A DNA stretch of 64,000 nucleotides from Ascidia mentula (Eukaryota; Chordata; Ascidiacea; Phlebobranchia; Ascidiidae): assembly GCA_947561715.1 (NCBI GenBank), contig OX387199.1, forward strand, positions 3,477,001 through 3,541,000, written 5' to 3'. Under the pieces are notes generated by a model. The model was not told where the DNA came from. It did no database searches and saw only the letters and a list, made by a program, of their open reading frames with translations. The position numbers and the translations under genes were made by a program. Positions 1 through 19,375 of the stretch are shown here, piece by piece. Positions within the stretch are counted from its first letter, which is position 1; every line of letters starts with the position of its first letter.

Positions 1-5330
<5,330 letters not shown>

Positions 5331-6428
5331 GTTTAAACTTATTATTTAGACTTCGAGAGCCTTTTGATACTCCAGCTTTGAATTGTTAAATACTCTAGTC
5401 TGCATATAAAAGCAATGAACAATCAGTTTAATTTCGACGAAGTATGCTCAACACAACAAATCATGCGAAAACCGTACGACTTTTGTTTTGAATACAAGCA
5501 TTCAACTGACGACTGACAAACATTTGTTGATTCTGATATTCGGTCATGCGCGACGACGTTGTAGGCTGGGCCATCGCCCGAACAAATGCGCATTTTGAAG
5601 AATGTTGATCTGTGGTAATTCAGCTTTAACTAACCTCAAACAATAAATACCATTTTGGGTTGACATTATAATTTACAGTACGACTGGCAATACTATACAT
5701 CCTATCGAAGAATCTTTGTCTGCTAGGATTTATGCCTACTCAGTTGCCTGCTTTTACCTCAGCGCGCGCCTTGCTGCAACTTATTCCGAATTAGCACTGA
5801 TGATGAAAACGCAGTTGTGTTCGGATCGTCTGCTCAATGAGAAGCACAATAAATCAAATGTATTTTGCGCAAAAAGCAACTACACAGATGAACAGTACAC
5901 AACACATACAAAATGGCGTGGACACTAACAAACATAAGGTTATTAAGTCAGACGCCCATAATAGCTTTGGCATCTATATTCAGATTATTAACACCAAGTT
6001 TTCGCACCTAACCAAAGAAAATTAAAAAATACTTTTTTACAACCGAAACAAATTTGTTTTTGTTTTTTGGGATTTATAGGTCAAAAAAAATCTTGAAACC
6101 ACGACATGTGAAAATAAAACTTTAAACCAATTTGTTCCTTGATGATTGGATGATTATATCACAAACAAAAAATATTCGATACAAATTTAATAAAGTCACC
6201 GATGCGGAAAAACATTTCAATGGCCAATTGAAACCCGCTTTCCTTAGCAACCACCTAGCAACGTTGGCATCGGTAAAGAATTTCCCGCAACTTGAGTTAT
6301 TGGGTTTGACAAAGTTGTGTATTTAAGCTAAGAAGCACAAAACATAGCAAAAACCATAACGTAACGATAAGGCAATGCTTTAAAAACTAAACGGCGACTA
6401 TAAGATCAGTTTTACCCGAAAGTACAAA
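5331..6428. promoter_or_regulatory. Divergent intergenic region between copine and CCDC81
   Basis: This 1.1 kb separates the copine ATG (5330, minus) from the CCDC81 ATG (6429, plus) and must hold both promoters and 5' UTRs. No TATA box at a convincing distance and no conserved motif was recognised. The short plus-strand frames here have no coding character. Confidence 0.5.
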
Positions 6429-9400
6429 ATGCCGGAAGCGATGCACAGCTTAGTTTCCGAAGCAAAGAAAAATCGTTTTACGGCAATTCCTAACTTGTCT
6501 GAAGAAGGTAAGACATCTTTAATGTTGTCATTAATATCAAAAGAAATTAAAAACAACTTAATTTGACTTTGTGTGTTCAAACAAAGGAATTACTAGTGCG
6601 TTTTCGCCCGCAGATATCATTAGTGTTTGGGAAGCCCTTTCAGAATATGTGGAGGTTCAAATGTGTGCCCAAAAGGGCGTGCACATTCCTAACCTTGGAA
6701 CTTTTACCTTCACCCACAAGAAGATGGATATTGGCAATAACAAGTTCATTTTAATTCAGAGACCCGTCTTTGTTTTGTCAGAAAAGTTTGCGCAGACCCA
6801 TGCCCTTTACTACACAAAGCATCATACAACAGGTGAACATTTTAATGATTTTCGGAACTATTTCTGCAATTAGATGTTTTGTATGTGTATGCAAGCAGTT
6901 ATTATGGGAATCCTCATTCCATGAATAATTTGTTAATGGGGATAATTTCAATTTTTTTTTCTGTTGTAATTTAAGAACATACAGTAAAAATCATGACACA
7001 TGGAATTGTTTTTCTTATAATTTGTTTTCTTTTGCAGGTGAAATTCCAGTAGTTCAATTAAACTTCACTGCACTAGCAGTGGAAAGTCCCTTTGACAGAG
7101 ATACAGTGGAAACATGTGTTAGAGAAGTATTACAGGTGCAACATTTTACCATTTTGTAGATACAAGCTACCTTACAATGGTGGTTTCTTCATAATGATTT
7201 CTATTTTAGGCTTTATCAAGGGCTATTGCCAATCAACAAAATGTTGAATTCCTATTTCGGGGAATTGGGGTTTTGACCATTAAAGATTCCAAGGTTAAAA
7301 TGAAATTTTTCAAAGACTTTCTGAATTCAATGGATGGATCTGGAAACTTAGTAAAAGTCCTTGAAAATGTAAGAAACAATTTTTTTTACAATGCAGCAAA
7401 GCAATCATTTGTAGTTGATATAAATGATGCTGGAAGGCATAATCAATAAGCAGCTTTTTGAACACAAAATATTTTCCAAAATCATCTTCAAAGAGAGCAT
7501 CTGACAGACTAAATTTGACTTGATTTCAATATATGTTAGACTGTCATTTGAATCTCCTAGTTATGTTTTCATAGCAATGTATCTGTTAAAAATACAGGAA
7601 CTATTCTCTGGCAGTCCATCGCTTAGTGCAGATATTGCTAAAAGGTGTTATGGAAAGCTGCTGTTCAAGAGAAGTAAGGTATGGCTAAAAAAAACATTTA
7701 TAACAAAAGATTGATTAGGCCTGATTAGGATAGTTGAGTTGAAGCAAAGTCTAGATTTAGTTAAGCAAAGGAAAAAAGATGTAGACAACATAGTAAGAAA
7801 AAAGGTTAGGAGTCAAACACAGTTTATCAAACAACTAAAAGTTTTGTTCTTTGGCACAATTTCACCAGCTATTCAACTCGGCTTCATCATGGTAATGGAT
7901 GATTGTACCAGAAGAACACATTAATTGAAATACAGTACGCCTGCCAGCAACACTATTGTGTTTTCAACATTCAGCTGCATTTCATGAGACAAATATTTCC
8001 ACAGAGACCAGGAACTGCTGATTCTGTGATGTCAAACCAGACTACTCTCAGTGCCCAACGACGTCCAGGAACCAACACCTTCACATTGCCTAAGTAAGAC
8101 AATTTTTTTTAAATTGGTAACCCAGGATGAGTTTAATTCCAGACATGTACTGTGTAAACCCAGTTTTATGATACGATAAGAGCCCTGGAATATGACGATC
8201 TACAAAACGTACTTTAACCAGATAAAAACTGTCAAGGGTACCTCAAATAGTTTTGTGTTTTAGTGGTAGTTGAACCACAATGGTCGGTTGGACGGATGGT
8301 GTCACGCTGGTTTTTGTTTACATTTCACTTTTACGGCGCCGCTAGCAGTTACGTCGTTTTACTGCGGCCTTGAGCTGCAGAATGACGACAATCGCGAAAT
8401 GTGGAATTTATGACCACAGAGGTCAATATTAAAGTGTGCAATAAAATAGTTTGGAGTTTTCTGCACACTTCGCGATTAAATTGTTTCTTCACTCTGAAAG
8501 TTTGAACGTCCTATCGCACACTCTGATTAAATTGCATTACGATTAAATAAAAATTGTTTCAGGTTGAATGGAACGAACAACATACTGCCGCCCATCACAG
8601 AGAATGTCCAAGAGGAAGGAGACGGAGGTAACTGCATTTGATTTCCATCTGTTCGCGATTAACAAACAAAAAACGTGTTTTCACAAAAAAATTTGGGATA
8701 ACAATTGAAATTAGTAAGATTTGAAAGTTTTTCCACACTATAATCAGTAAAACAGGAATAAGCAATAATTGTCGGTGCTGTCTCCAATAGGAAAGTTGTG
8801 TCGGGTCCTGTATTGTATTGCAGTTGATGTAGATTTGTACAACACCACAAAAATGCACATATTTTCAACTGAAAATGCCTTTTTCCATTTATTTAATATA
8901 ACGTTTTGAAATGTCGCAGAACTGTTTTTATTTACACGAGGAAATCTATTTCTTGACGCAGAAAAAATCCCTCTGCCTCCGACCCGACTGTCGAACCGCG
9001 AAGTGGTCCACCCCCATCCCGTTGTTGGGGTCAACTTCACCCCGGAAGAACTAAGAGACGCTATGCCGGCCAGGGAAGGGGTTAGGGGATCTCCCGTCAG
9101 AAAGTAAGTCGAAGCATTTATTTTTAATTTTCGGCTCCGTATGGTTGTCGGTAGTTTTCGAGTTTCCAGTAAAAACCACGAAATAAATAAAATCTATGCC
9201 AAAAAACACTTTTTATGGAGTGCTATAATTCTCCATGGAAAATTTATCGCTTCAAATTGTTTAAGATCAAATGTGTTTGAAAAACACGGGGCCCGGGTTG
9301 CTATACAAACGTAGCCCAAGTATGTGAATTCATTCGTGAATTTTACGGGATGACGCAGATCGGGTGGTCATAACTTAAATGTCAGCACACCCACTTTTTC

Positions 9401-12400
9401 ATGGGACATGAATCCGGATAAAAACATGCTGTTTTATGACCCCCATATACGCACGCCCCCTTTTGTGTGACGACACACGCCTTGCTGCTTTCTAGGTCAA
9501 ATGGAAAATACAATGGGCTGTTATACCGTAGGGGGTCTTTTTGTGCACATTTTCAAGTTCTTCTGAAGGTTGAACAAAGGAGTTGCAGAACACTGGCAGT
9601 TGCAGATAAAGTGTTGAACCTCAGGAATTGGTTCTATCTTATCGTTATCCTGTACCAGAGCAAAAGAAGTTACTCCATAACACGCACAATGTCAATACTA
9701 GTTTCTTATCACTCCTATTGCTTCAATATATCAGTTAAAAAAGTGTTATTAGGTCGCCAAAACATGCATAGTTTTGGCGATGCTTTTCTTGCACTATTTC
9801 TTTTCCTTCTGGTAATAAGCTAAAATGTACTTGCTTTTACAAAACCGATCGAGACAAGGTAAATCACATACTTAGCGAAAGTCTTGAACCACGTCCCAGA
9901 CATACGAAAAGGCCACCTATGATATATTGGCATTCCTGGCAATTTGCCGTTGCCCTGTTTGCTCGCGTATTCATGCAAACACCTCAGAACACGTACTTGC
10001 TCCCATCTCAGCAAACAATTGCTCTCAACATGAGAAAAGCGGTCGCAGGATCGACCTTCGCGCGTATCATAGCGCAAGCACCGGTTATGTGCTATGTGAG
10101 GATGGTATTAGCAAGCCGATTACCACCAGACAAATAGCGACAGGCAACAAGAAAGGGACGATTATTACACGTTGAGGCGACGGTGATTGTCAGTTTCCCT
10201 CCTCCGTCGAGGACAAACAACGTTTTATTGCTCTGGCCCTTAGAGACAGTCGATGGAGCGGAGGCCGTTGCCAAGGCGTGTAGTGGGAAAAAGAGCCGGG
10301 GCGCCCAGAGTTCCGGTCATGAATGCCCGTTGGTATTTTCTCTTCCTTTACTGTTGGGAGAGAACGTCCAGTGGATGTGGTTATGTTGAAGTTCTTGCCA
10401 CTTTAGTGAGCTTTAGAGTTTTGTTGCCAGGCTAAGTCCCTTTTTGGAGTCATTAGCAGTGTGCAGTGGCGAAAGGTTCCATGATGTGTTAGACTTCGAT
10501 AGTTTTAATTAAATACAAATGGAATAGGGCGGGAGAAAGCATTGAAAACTAAGTTGACGGCACACGATTGGATCGTAGGAGTTGTAAAACGTCTTGGAAT
10601 TAAGAATTTAGTCTGACATTGCTATTTTTTTCGGTATTGCACGACCATCTCAAGAGTTTAGGCGTTCCGCGCATATGCCATTTTCAAGCATAAGGTTTTT
10701 ACAGTGTGTTCATTATTGTACGAATTGATAGTAACTGAGGTTAGGTGATAACAAAGCGATAGGAAAATGACACATTTTAAATGGGACCGAACCAGTTTAC
10801 CTGAAATCGGAAAATATAAAAAAGGGGCCAGACGGGAAGATTATTTACAGTGGTCTGCCGTGCCTCGGACCCCATACGCACTTTACCCCACATCCAATGA
10901 TATGAAAAGGTGAGCAGTAGAAAAAATGAGAAATTCTTGGCGGGTGAAACGCTCTTTTGGGATTTTGCTGATAAGCATTGTTGATTGTCTTGTTTTTGAG
11001 GCTAAACGACTTCCAGTGGCCTGCTTTCCGTCCTTAATAATTTTGAAAAGATAAAAGCGGTACTTAAAAATTAACTTAACTTCTTTATTTTGCCCCCGCG
11101 CACGATTTACACAAAAAAGACAAAAAAAACAGAAAAAACGTCCAACTATCTGTAAGCAACCTAACAAACACGAATCGAAGTCCATTCCCTAAGTCATGCA
11201 CTTACTCTTAAATATTCCACAGGATGTCAAGTCCGCCGAACTTGGCTCTGAAACCTCCCGGAAGTCCTCGTCCGCCTCGCAGCGAGACGGCAGGAAAGAT
11301 CCCGGAGACTCCCTGTCACGTGAAAGAAATGATTCAGGCGGAAACGAAAGTTGGTGAGTATTTTTTCCTATACGTAGTTTTGTGTGGACAGATTTCTGGA
11401 AGAATATCCAGCAGAGGGTGTCGTGTGTTTTGATTTTATTAATTAACACCACCCGTTCTTAAGTCCCCAGTTATTCTTCCACGTTACCACATCTATTACC
11501 ACCGCAATGTAATGCTGTAGCTGTATTTCACAAGAAATACCTGTCGCTATATTGCTACATATTGTGGCAGAAGAAATCAATCTTCAGCTTTGTATTCTGG
11601 CACAGAAATGTTTTTCTTTACATATACAAGGTCTTAATTTCTCTAATTGTTTGCTGTAAATAGAACCGAACCTTTTAAAAAAACTGTGTCAGTATCTGTT
11701 ACCTCTTGGTTTATACTTTACGTCACTATATTCGGAACAGGATAGTCTATATCCTCACCACATACGTGGTATTAATAGCACACAACGACAATAATCCAAT
11801 ACAGGTGAAAACAAGACTGAGGTGATGAAGGTGGAAGAGGATCAAGAGTCCCAACGTCCCGCATCCGTCCCCCTGCAGACTCCCGAACCTCCGTCTTCCC
11901 GCCACTTCCCGCGCAAATCTTCTCGCTGTAGCGAAATGGCGTCGGCTTGCAGCACTCCGCAGCATCATCACCACCGGGCCGGACAGGAGCTCTGCTATCT
12001 GTGCATGCAGAGGTCAATGCGGAATGTTCCGGTGTCCTTCGAGGAGGAACGGAGGCGCAAGGAGCTGGAGCAAGATGCTCTACTCCAGCAGTACCAGCAG
12101 ATGAAGGACCAGGAGGCTATTTTGCTTGAGCAGGTAAATGGGCCGTATTTTTTTGCTCAACGTAGTTATAATCGAAGCTTTACTTGGAATTGACGTCAGA
12201 ACTATTGTATGTCATCTCGGACCGTGTAATATTAGCAGTGACGACTTTGATGGAACATTTTCTGTTTCTTTTTGTTACGTATCAGGATTTTTCCTTCGAA
12301 TTTTTGTTCGGTTTTGATTGTTTTCTAAACTCAGTCGCAGATTCAACCTAAAAAGGAAGGATTTTACATAACTCTTACGTCACTTTTCACGCCTCGTTTT

Positions 12401-15400
12401 TTCTTATCACACGCAACAGTGATTGTTACAGTGAACAACTTGTTAGACTTTGCTAAAATTTTAGTACCTAATGGCGTGACTGTTGCCTGAGACACGAACC
12501 TATTACTTTTACATATCCAGTCTGCTTGACCAACTGAACGTCTACGAAGCCTGGCTGGATTTGACTTTTGCTTTGGATTAAATGTATTGTGTCATTTTCC
12601 AGGCAAACCACAACTCGATTCGTCAATCAAATCAGAAAGTTGCCGCGTTCAATCTCGGTGTCGCAGAATGTCTTCGTGACGAGAAGGGAAAACGAACCAC
12701 CGATTTCGTGGCAAGTATACTGTTTGTGGTTTCTTTGGGCATATAAAATAGTGAATTATTTGTGGCGATATTCTTCTATTTGGAATACGCGCCCTTATTT
12801 GTGTTATACTTTTTTGTCCGTAGTCAAAGTTTACGTTTTTGTAGCTGTTGTACTATTGGAACGTTTTCAGAAATTCACTACTATTTGTACACACTGTGCT
12901 GCATGTACGATTAATTTTTTTGTTTTGGACATACAAATTATCCGTCCAGTTTTTCAATCCTGTCGCGTCATTTTACCATAGTGAATAACAAACAGGAAAT
13001 CGTAAAGCGAAACTAATTGTGCCATAAAGTGATTTATCCAGCTTTCTTAGAAACCCTGGTACACAACAACAGTACACACCAAACCTGACCTCTGTTTTGC
13101 TTCCATGGCAGAATCCCAAAACCAATACACTTCTCTTACCACAGCGCAAAACCAATGTTTGCCATGACGCGCGCTTATTAAATTTTCCATGTTTGCTTTT
13201 ACGCAGAAGTCCTACGTCTTCCAAAATCGCCCGCTCACCCCGTTGAGGTTTTACAAACAGGAGGAATACAGCAAGGCACTGGAGGGCCAGGTGAGCCCAC
13301 TGTCTTGTGTATTTGAGATTGAACCTCGTAGATAAGATATTGGTATAGGATTATCTCCGGGCATATCTCAAGGGTCCTTCTAAATCTCGTCTCAATCTTG
13401 ATTAATGTATTACTGGTGTTCTATAGGTTAAAGGCACCATGCCTACGTTGGTTAGAGGTTTCCTAGGCTTATTAGCGTTTTTGTTCCCTTAAAATGCATT
13501 GTCAAATCACAAAGGAATGACACCAGTAAATCTTAACTATTTCCATACCCCCTTTGACATGGATGTAAATTATTAAGTATTAATATAACCAACCCTAATA
13601 TTCCAGCACCAAATCTTGCAGATCGCCTTTGGGGCCGGCCAAAAATCTATGAGTTTCACAGTGCATTAAACACTGCTTTAAATAGTACTTCCCCATTGAT
13701 AATTCCCAATTAGTATTCGTCACCCACACAGATTTCCAATAAAGATAAATGTAACCAAGTTCAAAAGCATTGAAATGCATGCGTTCAGTTTGTTCGCAAC
13801 GCGTTTTTCAACTTTGCAGGTGAAATTGCGCAAAACGAGAGACAGACATGAGAAACACGACCGTGAATTCCAGGAGAGATTGGAACAAGTTCAGTTGGCA
13901 GAAGAGTAAGTGGAAATTTATCCGTTTAAGTCATCAACGAACAAATTTCTTGGGAAAATTTTATTTACGAACGTTCACTTTGTTAGGACTTTCAAAGCGT
14001 TTCCAATTCCCATTGATCTTTAAATAACTCCGCTACAAAGCGGTATGTTGTATTAAAGACCTTTTGACGTAGTTTGTTGCTCACAAAACAACTAAATTTA
14101 AAATATTAAAGGCCATGAATACCCATAAATAAAACACGTTTTTCGGTAGTAAATTCGCACCCAACAATTCGCATCTGATATGTAATCAATATTTTATGTT
14201 TAGCTTCCTGTATGACGCTCATTGTATTGTTTGTTGACAGTTTGGCGGCTCAAAGGGAGCATTACCTGAAAGCAAAGGCGGATCAAATATCGCAATATCA
14301 AAGAGCTCTTTCGGCGCAGGTCGTATAAAGAATGAAATATTTGGCTGTTTTATTTCAACAACAAACGCGTGTCATAATTAATGACCTCTCCCACCCATTT
14401 AGCCGTCCAAGCCTTTTTAACTAACTATGTTTTGTTTTAATTGTCGCTGTTTTTTTCTCTAAATTTTACTAAACTTTATTATGTACCCACACACTATATA
14501 AGATATTTCTTGTACTTTCCATGTATGTTTGTCCCAATCCCCAGTCTCAAACAATCACAAAACAGGATCAGGTTTACTTTAAATCAGTAAAACTTCTCAG
14601 AAAAGCTACAGTAACGTGCCCCAAAGATAATTGCAGTCATTGAAACGAAAAAATAAGTTTCTTCTGGAGTGCAGTGCAGTGATTTACCTGAGAGTATATT
14701 GACCAATATATTGATCAGTACAGTGCCACCGAATATCAGATCGAGTAACAGATTACTAGCTCAGCTGTGTGCTGACAGATTCAGGTGCGCAAGAAGTTGA
14801 ACAGCCCTGTAGAAGGTGGAAGTTCGCGACGTCACCTTAGAATGCCGAAGCCACAAATGCTCAACCCGTTTGAGGCGTCCGACGCTGCAAGAAAAATGCG
14901 CTCGACGAAGGTATTTATCGGGCAAGCGAAATACCGGCAGTGTATTCGCACGGACACGTCCTGTACAGTTTATCTTAGCGCACTCAGGGGTCTTACGGAA
15001 AGTAGGTAGATTTTACATGTTGCAAACGGTTACGTCAGAAGCAGTGAATTAGTACCAGGTGATGCAAATAAGGAACAAGGGTTCGTGAGCACCAACTGTA
15101 TGTGTACTTAAAATGTAGGTCATACTTTGTAATAATTTACCTTTAATTCACATATCATCATGCAAACATCAACAGATTATACACATACCATTGCTCCACG
15201 CCCTTAGCCAATTTACCGCCTCCGTAAGCCATTTTAAGGCTAAAACTGAGCTTAACTATCTGTTTGCATTCCACCAACGCTGTCAGATTGTTTGTTTTGA
15301 TGACACATAGCCGACTTTCATTTGCTTCTGTATGCCTTTGCTGTATTTGTTTGTTTGCGCGAACGCAAACTCATCCCATAATGTTTGTCTTGCGGCGATA

Positions 15401-17036
15401 GATCAAGCGGAAGCCACTCCCACTCCCAAAAGCTGAGTCCGACTCGAAGGACCCGATCTTCGGCCGTTTCGATTCAACCAACGAGAAGCTTCTGGAACAA
15501 CGGGAGCGCGCCAAATCTCTTTTACGGTGATTCCCCCGAAGCGTTTCGTTTCCTCAGAGAAAACTTAATATGTATCACACAGTGATATACACAGAAGCGA
15601 TTCGCTGTGAGACCGTATTTGGGCGTGTGGTCTTGCGTCTATCGCAAGGCTACGTTGGAAACTTTTCCAATGGACATTGACTGCCCTTAATATTTTGTAG
15701 TTGAAAGCTTTTATACGAAAACGTAAAATTTGCAAAGACCGAAGCTTATGTAATCTGCCATGGTCGTAACTCAATGGTGGGAAGCGATTTAGAATATGAT
15801 GTCACCCAGCTTTGTGCTGGAGTGCATAGTGCCTCCTTATAGAGCCTAACTATCTTCCTTTTTCTTAGGAGCCAACTGGATATGGTGTCGGAGAAGAAGA
15901 AGAGCTCCATCTTGCATCATCTCACCAAACAGAAGGATGAAAGTGAGATGTTGGATCGGACAAAGAAAGAGTAAGTATCGGGGGGCAGGAGAACGTGTTT
16001 GAAGGGTGTTGGCAAATCAGGTGAATTAAACAGTTTGAGATGTAAACCGTGTGAGAAAACCACTTCGTAACTTTTGCTGGTGTGTAATTGCAATCAAGCC
16101 GAACATCCCGCATTCGTTGTCAAAATGAAGTCACCTGTTTAAAGTAATTATGATGTAATCCATTTATTGTTTTATGGGTTAACGACCACTGTCTTACCAT
16201 AAACAAATACCGTTTAACCTTTCTCTGATGTTTACACCGATGGTTTTAACTCACGTTTCTCCGTTAATGCTGGGTTCCAAATCTGGCCACACAACTTCAC
16301 GTTGCACAGTCGAATACATTGCGCCCTCTGCAGGTTGATCGAAGACCGTATTGGTGCTCACAAGAGGTCGTACGAGATGCGTCGCTCTCTGGAACAAAAT
16401 TGGCAATCTCATCACTACGATAAGCTTTCAAAGGAGCACGAGGAGCGTTTGCGCATGCGCACACCGGGAATGCTCCTCCTTCAGCAAACTGAGAAATACA
16501 AGTAAGTGGATGAGCTTAAGGAACATCAGTTTATTGGATGAGCCTTAGAATACGAATATTTTTTTTGAAAAAAATTAGTTTTATTTTCTCATTTTTCTTG
16601 CTGGCCCATTATTTTGATGAATTCATCATTCACAACTCATTACTTTAACCAACTTTGAATTTGATTATTGTAAACTTTTGTTCTGTTAGTAAACCTCCGA
16701 TAATCTTGAACATGACTAATTTTGCCCCAAACATGTCCTGCTTCGTACTGACATTGTTTATATGCATAGACCAGGCAAGCAAATTGCAATTTCGAAATAT
16801 GATTCAATAAAGTTGCGTGCTCCATTTTGTGGCATGCCGATCTGCGACTAGTTTTACTACCAGAAGAAATTGCACGACTAACTTTTAGTATGGTTTACCA
16901 CATGGTAAACACTCCTTACAAAGGTTGTATTTTTTGCAGGAGATGCGGCCAGTGTGAGCGTCGCACAGCCAACTGCGGGGAGTCCAACATATGGAGCGAA
17001 TCCCGTTACATTCCCGGATCACGTCTTATGGTTTAA
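6429..17036 (+). CDS. CCDC81: CCDC81 (HU-like domain and coiled-coil protein)
   Basis: CCDC81 proteins have two N-terminal HU-like domains and C-terminal coiled coils, and are linked to cilia and centrosomes in vertebrates. Exons: 6429-6507, 6587-6832, 7038-7135, 7210-7368, 7598-7678, 8005-8093, 8563-8627, 8962-9103, 10832-10909, 11223-11353, 11805-12133, 12603-12710, 13207-13290, 13820-13905, 14241-14319, 14785-14910, 15402-15526, 15869-15970, 16334-16501, 16940-17036. All phases agree, giving about 823 residues. Family signatures are VHIPNLGTFTFTHKKMDIGN, NKFILIQRPVFV, GEIPVVQLNFTALAVE, IGVLTIKDSKVKM, the cysteine motif ELCYLCMQRSMRNVPV, charged coiled-coil stretches (EEERRRKELEQDALL), FGRFDSTNEKLLEQRERA and the C-terminal RCGQCERRTANCGES. 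The least certain exon is 10832-10909. Its upstream AG lacks a pyrimidine tract, and the better-looking acceptor at 10850 breaks phase unless a small exon was missed (an open GC-rich stretch near 10253-10330 is a candidate). Intron 12 uses a GC donor. Confidence 0.95.
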
Positions 17037-17899
17037 ATCTAAAAACTCTTTCTAGAAGTCCTCTTGTCTGTGACCTGCATTATGTAGTTACATGTCTCGT
17101 CTACCACCATTTCTGTCCATGTCTATATTTAAACCTGTGTAGCCGGACGTTGCACTTTGTAGAAGCCTGTGTTCGTTTTCTGCCATGCCGTAGATGATGG
17201 TTGTTCTGAATTGTGCTCGAACGTGTCTGTTGAGATGATATATAATACGACATTAAAAATATCCTGTTAATAAAAGTGTACTTTTGCTTGTGGTGCATTT
17301 TGCATTATGTTGCATTTGTGCTAAAAAATAGGCGTGAAGATTGTGGAATCTGTGCTATAGGTAATGCCCAAAGTCACAAAAATAACCGGCGGAATTATAT
17401 CACGTACAAAATAACATGCAAGGCGAAATCGAGTATTGGCGGGCGAAAAGACGTGGCACTATGTTGACCCTGGCATTTTTTGTTAACACGTTGCACTGGT
17501 TCACGAGAAAATGAAACCAATGTTGCAATTCATTGTTAAATAGTATTGAAAAAAACCCAGTTTTTAAGAAAGCCAATCCAAACGCCATAATATGGTTGAG
17601 GCATTCGAAACAATGACATAGTCGAAAATCGCCTTCTAAATTAGCCCGCGCTCGTCATCGTCATGTGAGCGTTGTAAATGTTCAACTCGGGTTTAATTAT
17701 TGTTTTGCGTCTTGGGTTGCTCGCAGTATTTGTTTGGACTCGAGTCGTAAACGCTTGCTCACGTGAAAACCTGGCAACGAAGGTTTACCGTCCATTCAAA
17801 TTGCTGCTGTCGGGTTATTGCTCTTCAGTACTCAGCATAAACTAATTGTGGAACAAACAGCTCTTCTGACAGCAAAACTTGTACTGGATATTGGCAGCA
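17037..17899 (+). other. CCDC81 3' UTR and intergenic DNA up to the SPEC3/Stum-like gene
   Basis: It holds the CCDC81 3' UTR up to the AATAAA near 17269 and then about 600 bases with no recognised gene, which must include the promoter of the downstream gene. Confidence 0.6.
17269..17274 (+). terminator. Candidate CCDC81 polyadenylation signal AATAAA
   Basis: Canonical hexamer 233 bases after the CCDC81 stop codon, in the right orientation and the first one downstream. Confidence 0.5.
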
Positions 17900-19375
17900 A
17901 TGGACGCTGATAAGAGCATACTGGGAGATGTCGGTGTGACAGCTCAACCACCGCCATACACACCGAGCAACCACCAACAGGTATAAAGTTTAGATAGATT
18001 CGCATTAAAATACAAGAAGTTGTAATGTAATTAACAAAGACTATGAGCTTCATTTTATATGGTGCCAAAGAATGTAGATAATTATTGCTATTGAAACTAT
18101 TGCAAGGACTGTGGTCAGAACAATCGGTGGGATTTTGTAGAGACGTGCTTTCTTTTTTGCATAATTTGTTAGAATCGCGCATGAATAAAAGGGTTCTGTT
18201 TAGGAAATGCCGATGCCTCAGCCCGGTGGAGGGTACGAACACCCACAGCAGGTAACAATCGTGACCCAGACCACCAAGACTTCGTACTCGACTATGCAAA
18301 GTTCCATTCCCATAATGCCGATGTGGTGTGCAGTCACCCTGTGCTTTGTCAACTGGCTCATGCCAGGATTCGGTGAGTCAACGGATAGACTTGACAGGAG
18401 ATAAATGCGCACAAATGCAAATGACACGGCAAAAAACATATACAATAAAAGGTTTTGTTGTGCATTGCGTTGAAAGAAGACAAATTCAGATGGAATAACC
18501 TAAAAAAAGACGAGGCTTAATAGTAAATAACTACAACCAGGCTTACCGTTGTATCTAAGTCATATTCTTAAATGAAAGAAGTGAGTTTCGAAATTTCTAC
18601 ATAGCTTACCTCGTCAATTGCTTGGGTTGTATACTGTTTTGTTTTCGCATAACTTGGCATCATCAACATAATATATAGTCGTTCAGTATCCTGCAATCAT
18701 AAACCAGGATTCCACGCTTTTCAGTACCTTTTGTGTACATCCTAACATTTGAACCACATTTGGGCACACGTAACAATACCGAAACCCTGTGTACATTTAG
18801 GTACCATAATCGCATCCTTCACCATATTTTGCTGTGCTGTGGTGGAGGATCCCAAGCAGTCGAAGGGAAGTGTTTTCTGCATGAATATGGGCGTCGGCTG
18901 GCTCCAGTTCTTCACTTGTTGGGTGTTCCTCATCGGTTGGGTATGGAGCATCATATGGGGCTACGCTTTCATCACATACTCCGGTAAGTACGCACCAGTG
19001 CAGGCTTACGTGCCACCTGAACACCAAATGTGCGCTATGCCTTACCAGTATCATGCCACTGTTCTCAGAAAACGACAAATTACAAATTACGCTGAAAACA
19101 CTTTCTAATAAGTTTTGTCTATACCTCAGTGAAAGATTGTCCATTGAAAACTTCAAAATATCCGAAGCGTTGCAGACTGATGTTTTTGTATTTGTGAGTT
19201 TAGTATTTGTGTTTTTTCGTCAGCTCGCTACGAAGAGCGTCAGCGTATTCTTACCACGACAACGGTAACGCGAAGCGATCACGTGGCAGTTACCATCCCC
19301 CCACCGATAACTGGTGACGTCACGCAGGATACGTCATGTCACAACAGCGGTCAGAAGAATCCGAACTTCGAATAA
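17900..19375 (+). CDS. SPEC3/Stum-family membrane protein
   Basis: Four exons (17900-17980, 18204-18372, 18801-18983, 19224-19375) join in phase to give about 194 residues. The N-terminus is rich in Pro, Gln and Gly (TAQPPPYTPSNHQQ). It is followed by two hydrophobic segments, IPIMPMWCAVTLCFVNWLMP through GTIIASFTIFCCAVV and FFTCWVFLIGWVWSIIWGY. These are separated by a conserved Cys/Gly loop (GSVFCMNMGVGWLQ). The 'lumpy' aromatic pattern and PGFGTI motif match the SPEC3 family (sea urchin SPEC3, Drosophila Stum), whose members are linked to ciliated or mechanosensory cells. The cytoplasmic tail is short, polar and Thr-rich. The family call is from memory of the pattern. Function in this organism is not shown by the sequence. 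Confidence 0.85.

Noticed and set aside
9467-9823. 118-codon plus-strand open frame inside a CCDC81 intron
   Set aside because: No splice sites in phase with CCDC81, no family resemblance and low-complexity hydrophobic content. Probably chance.
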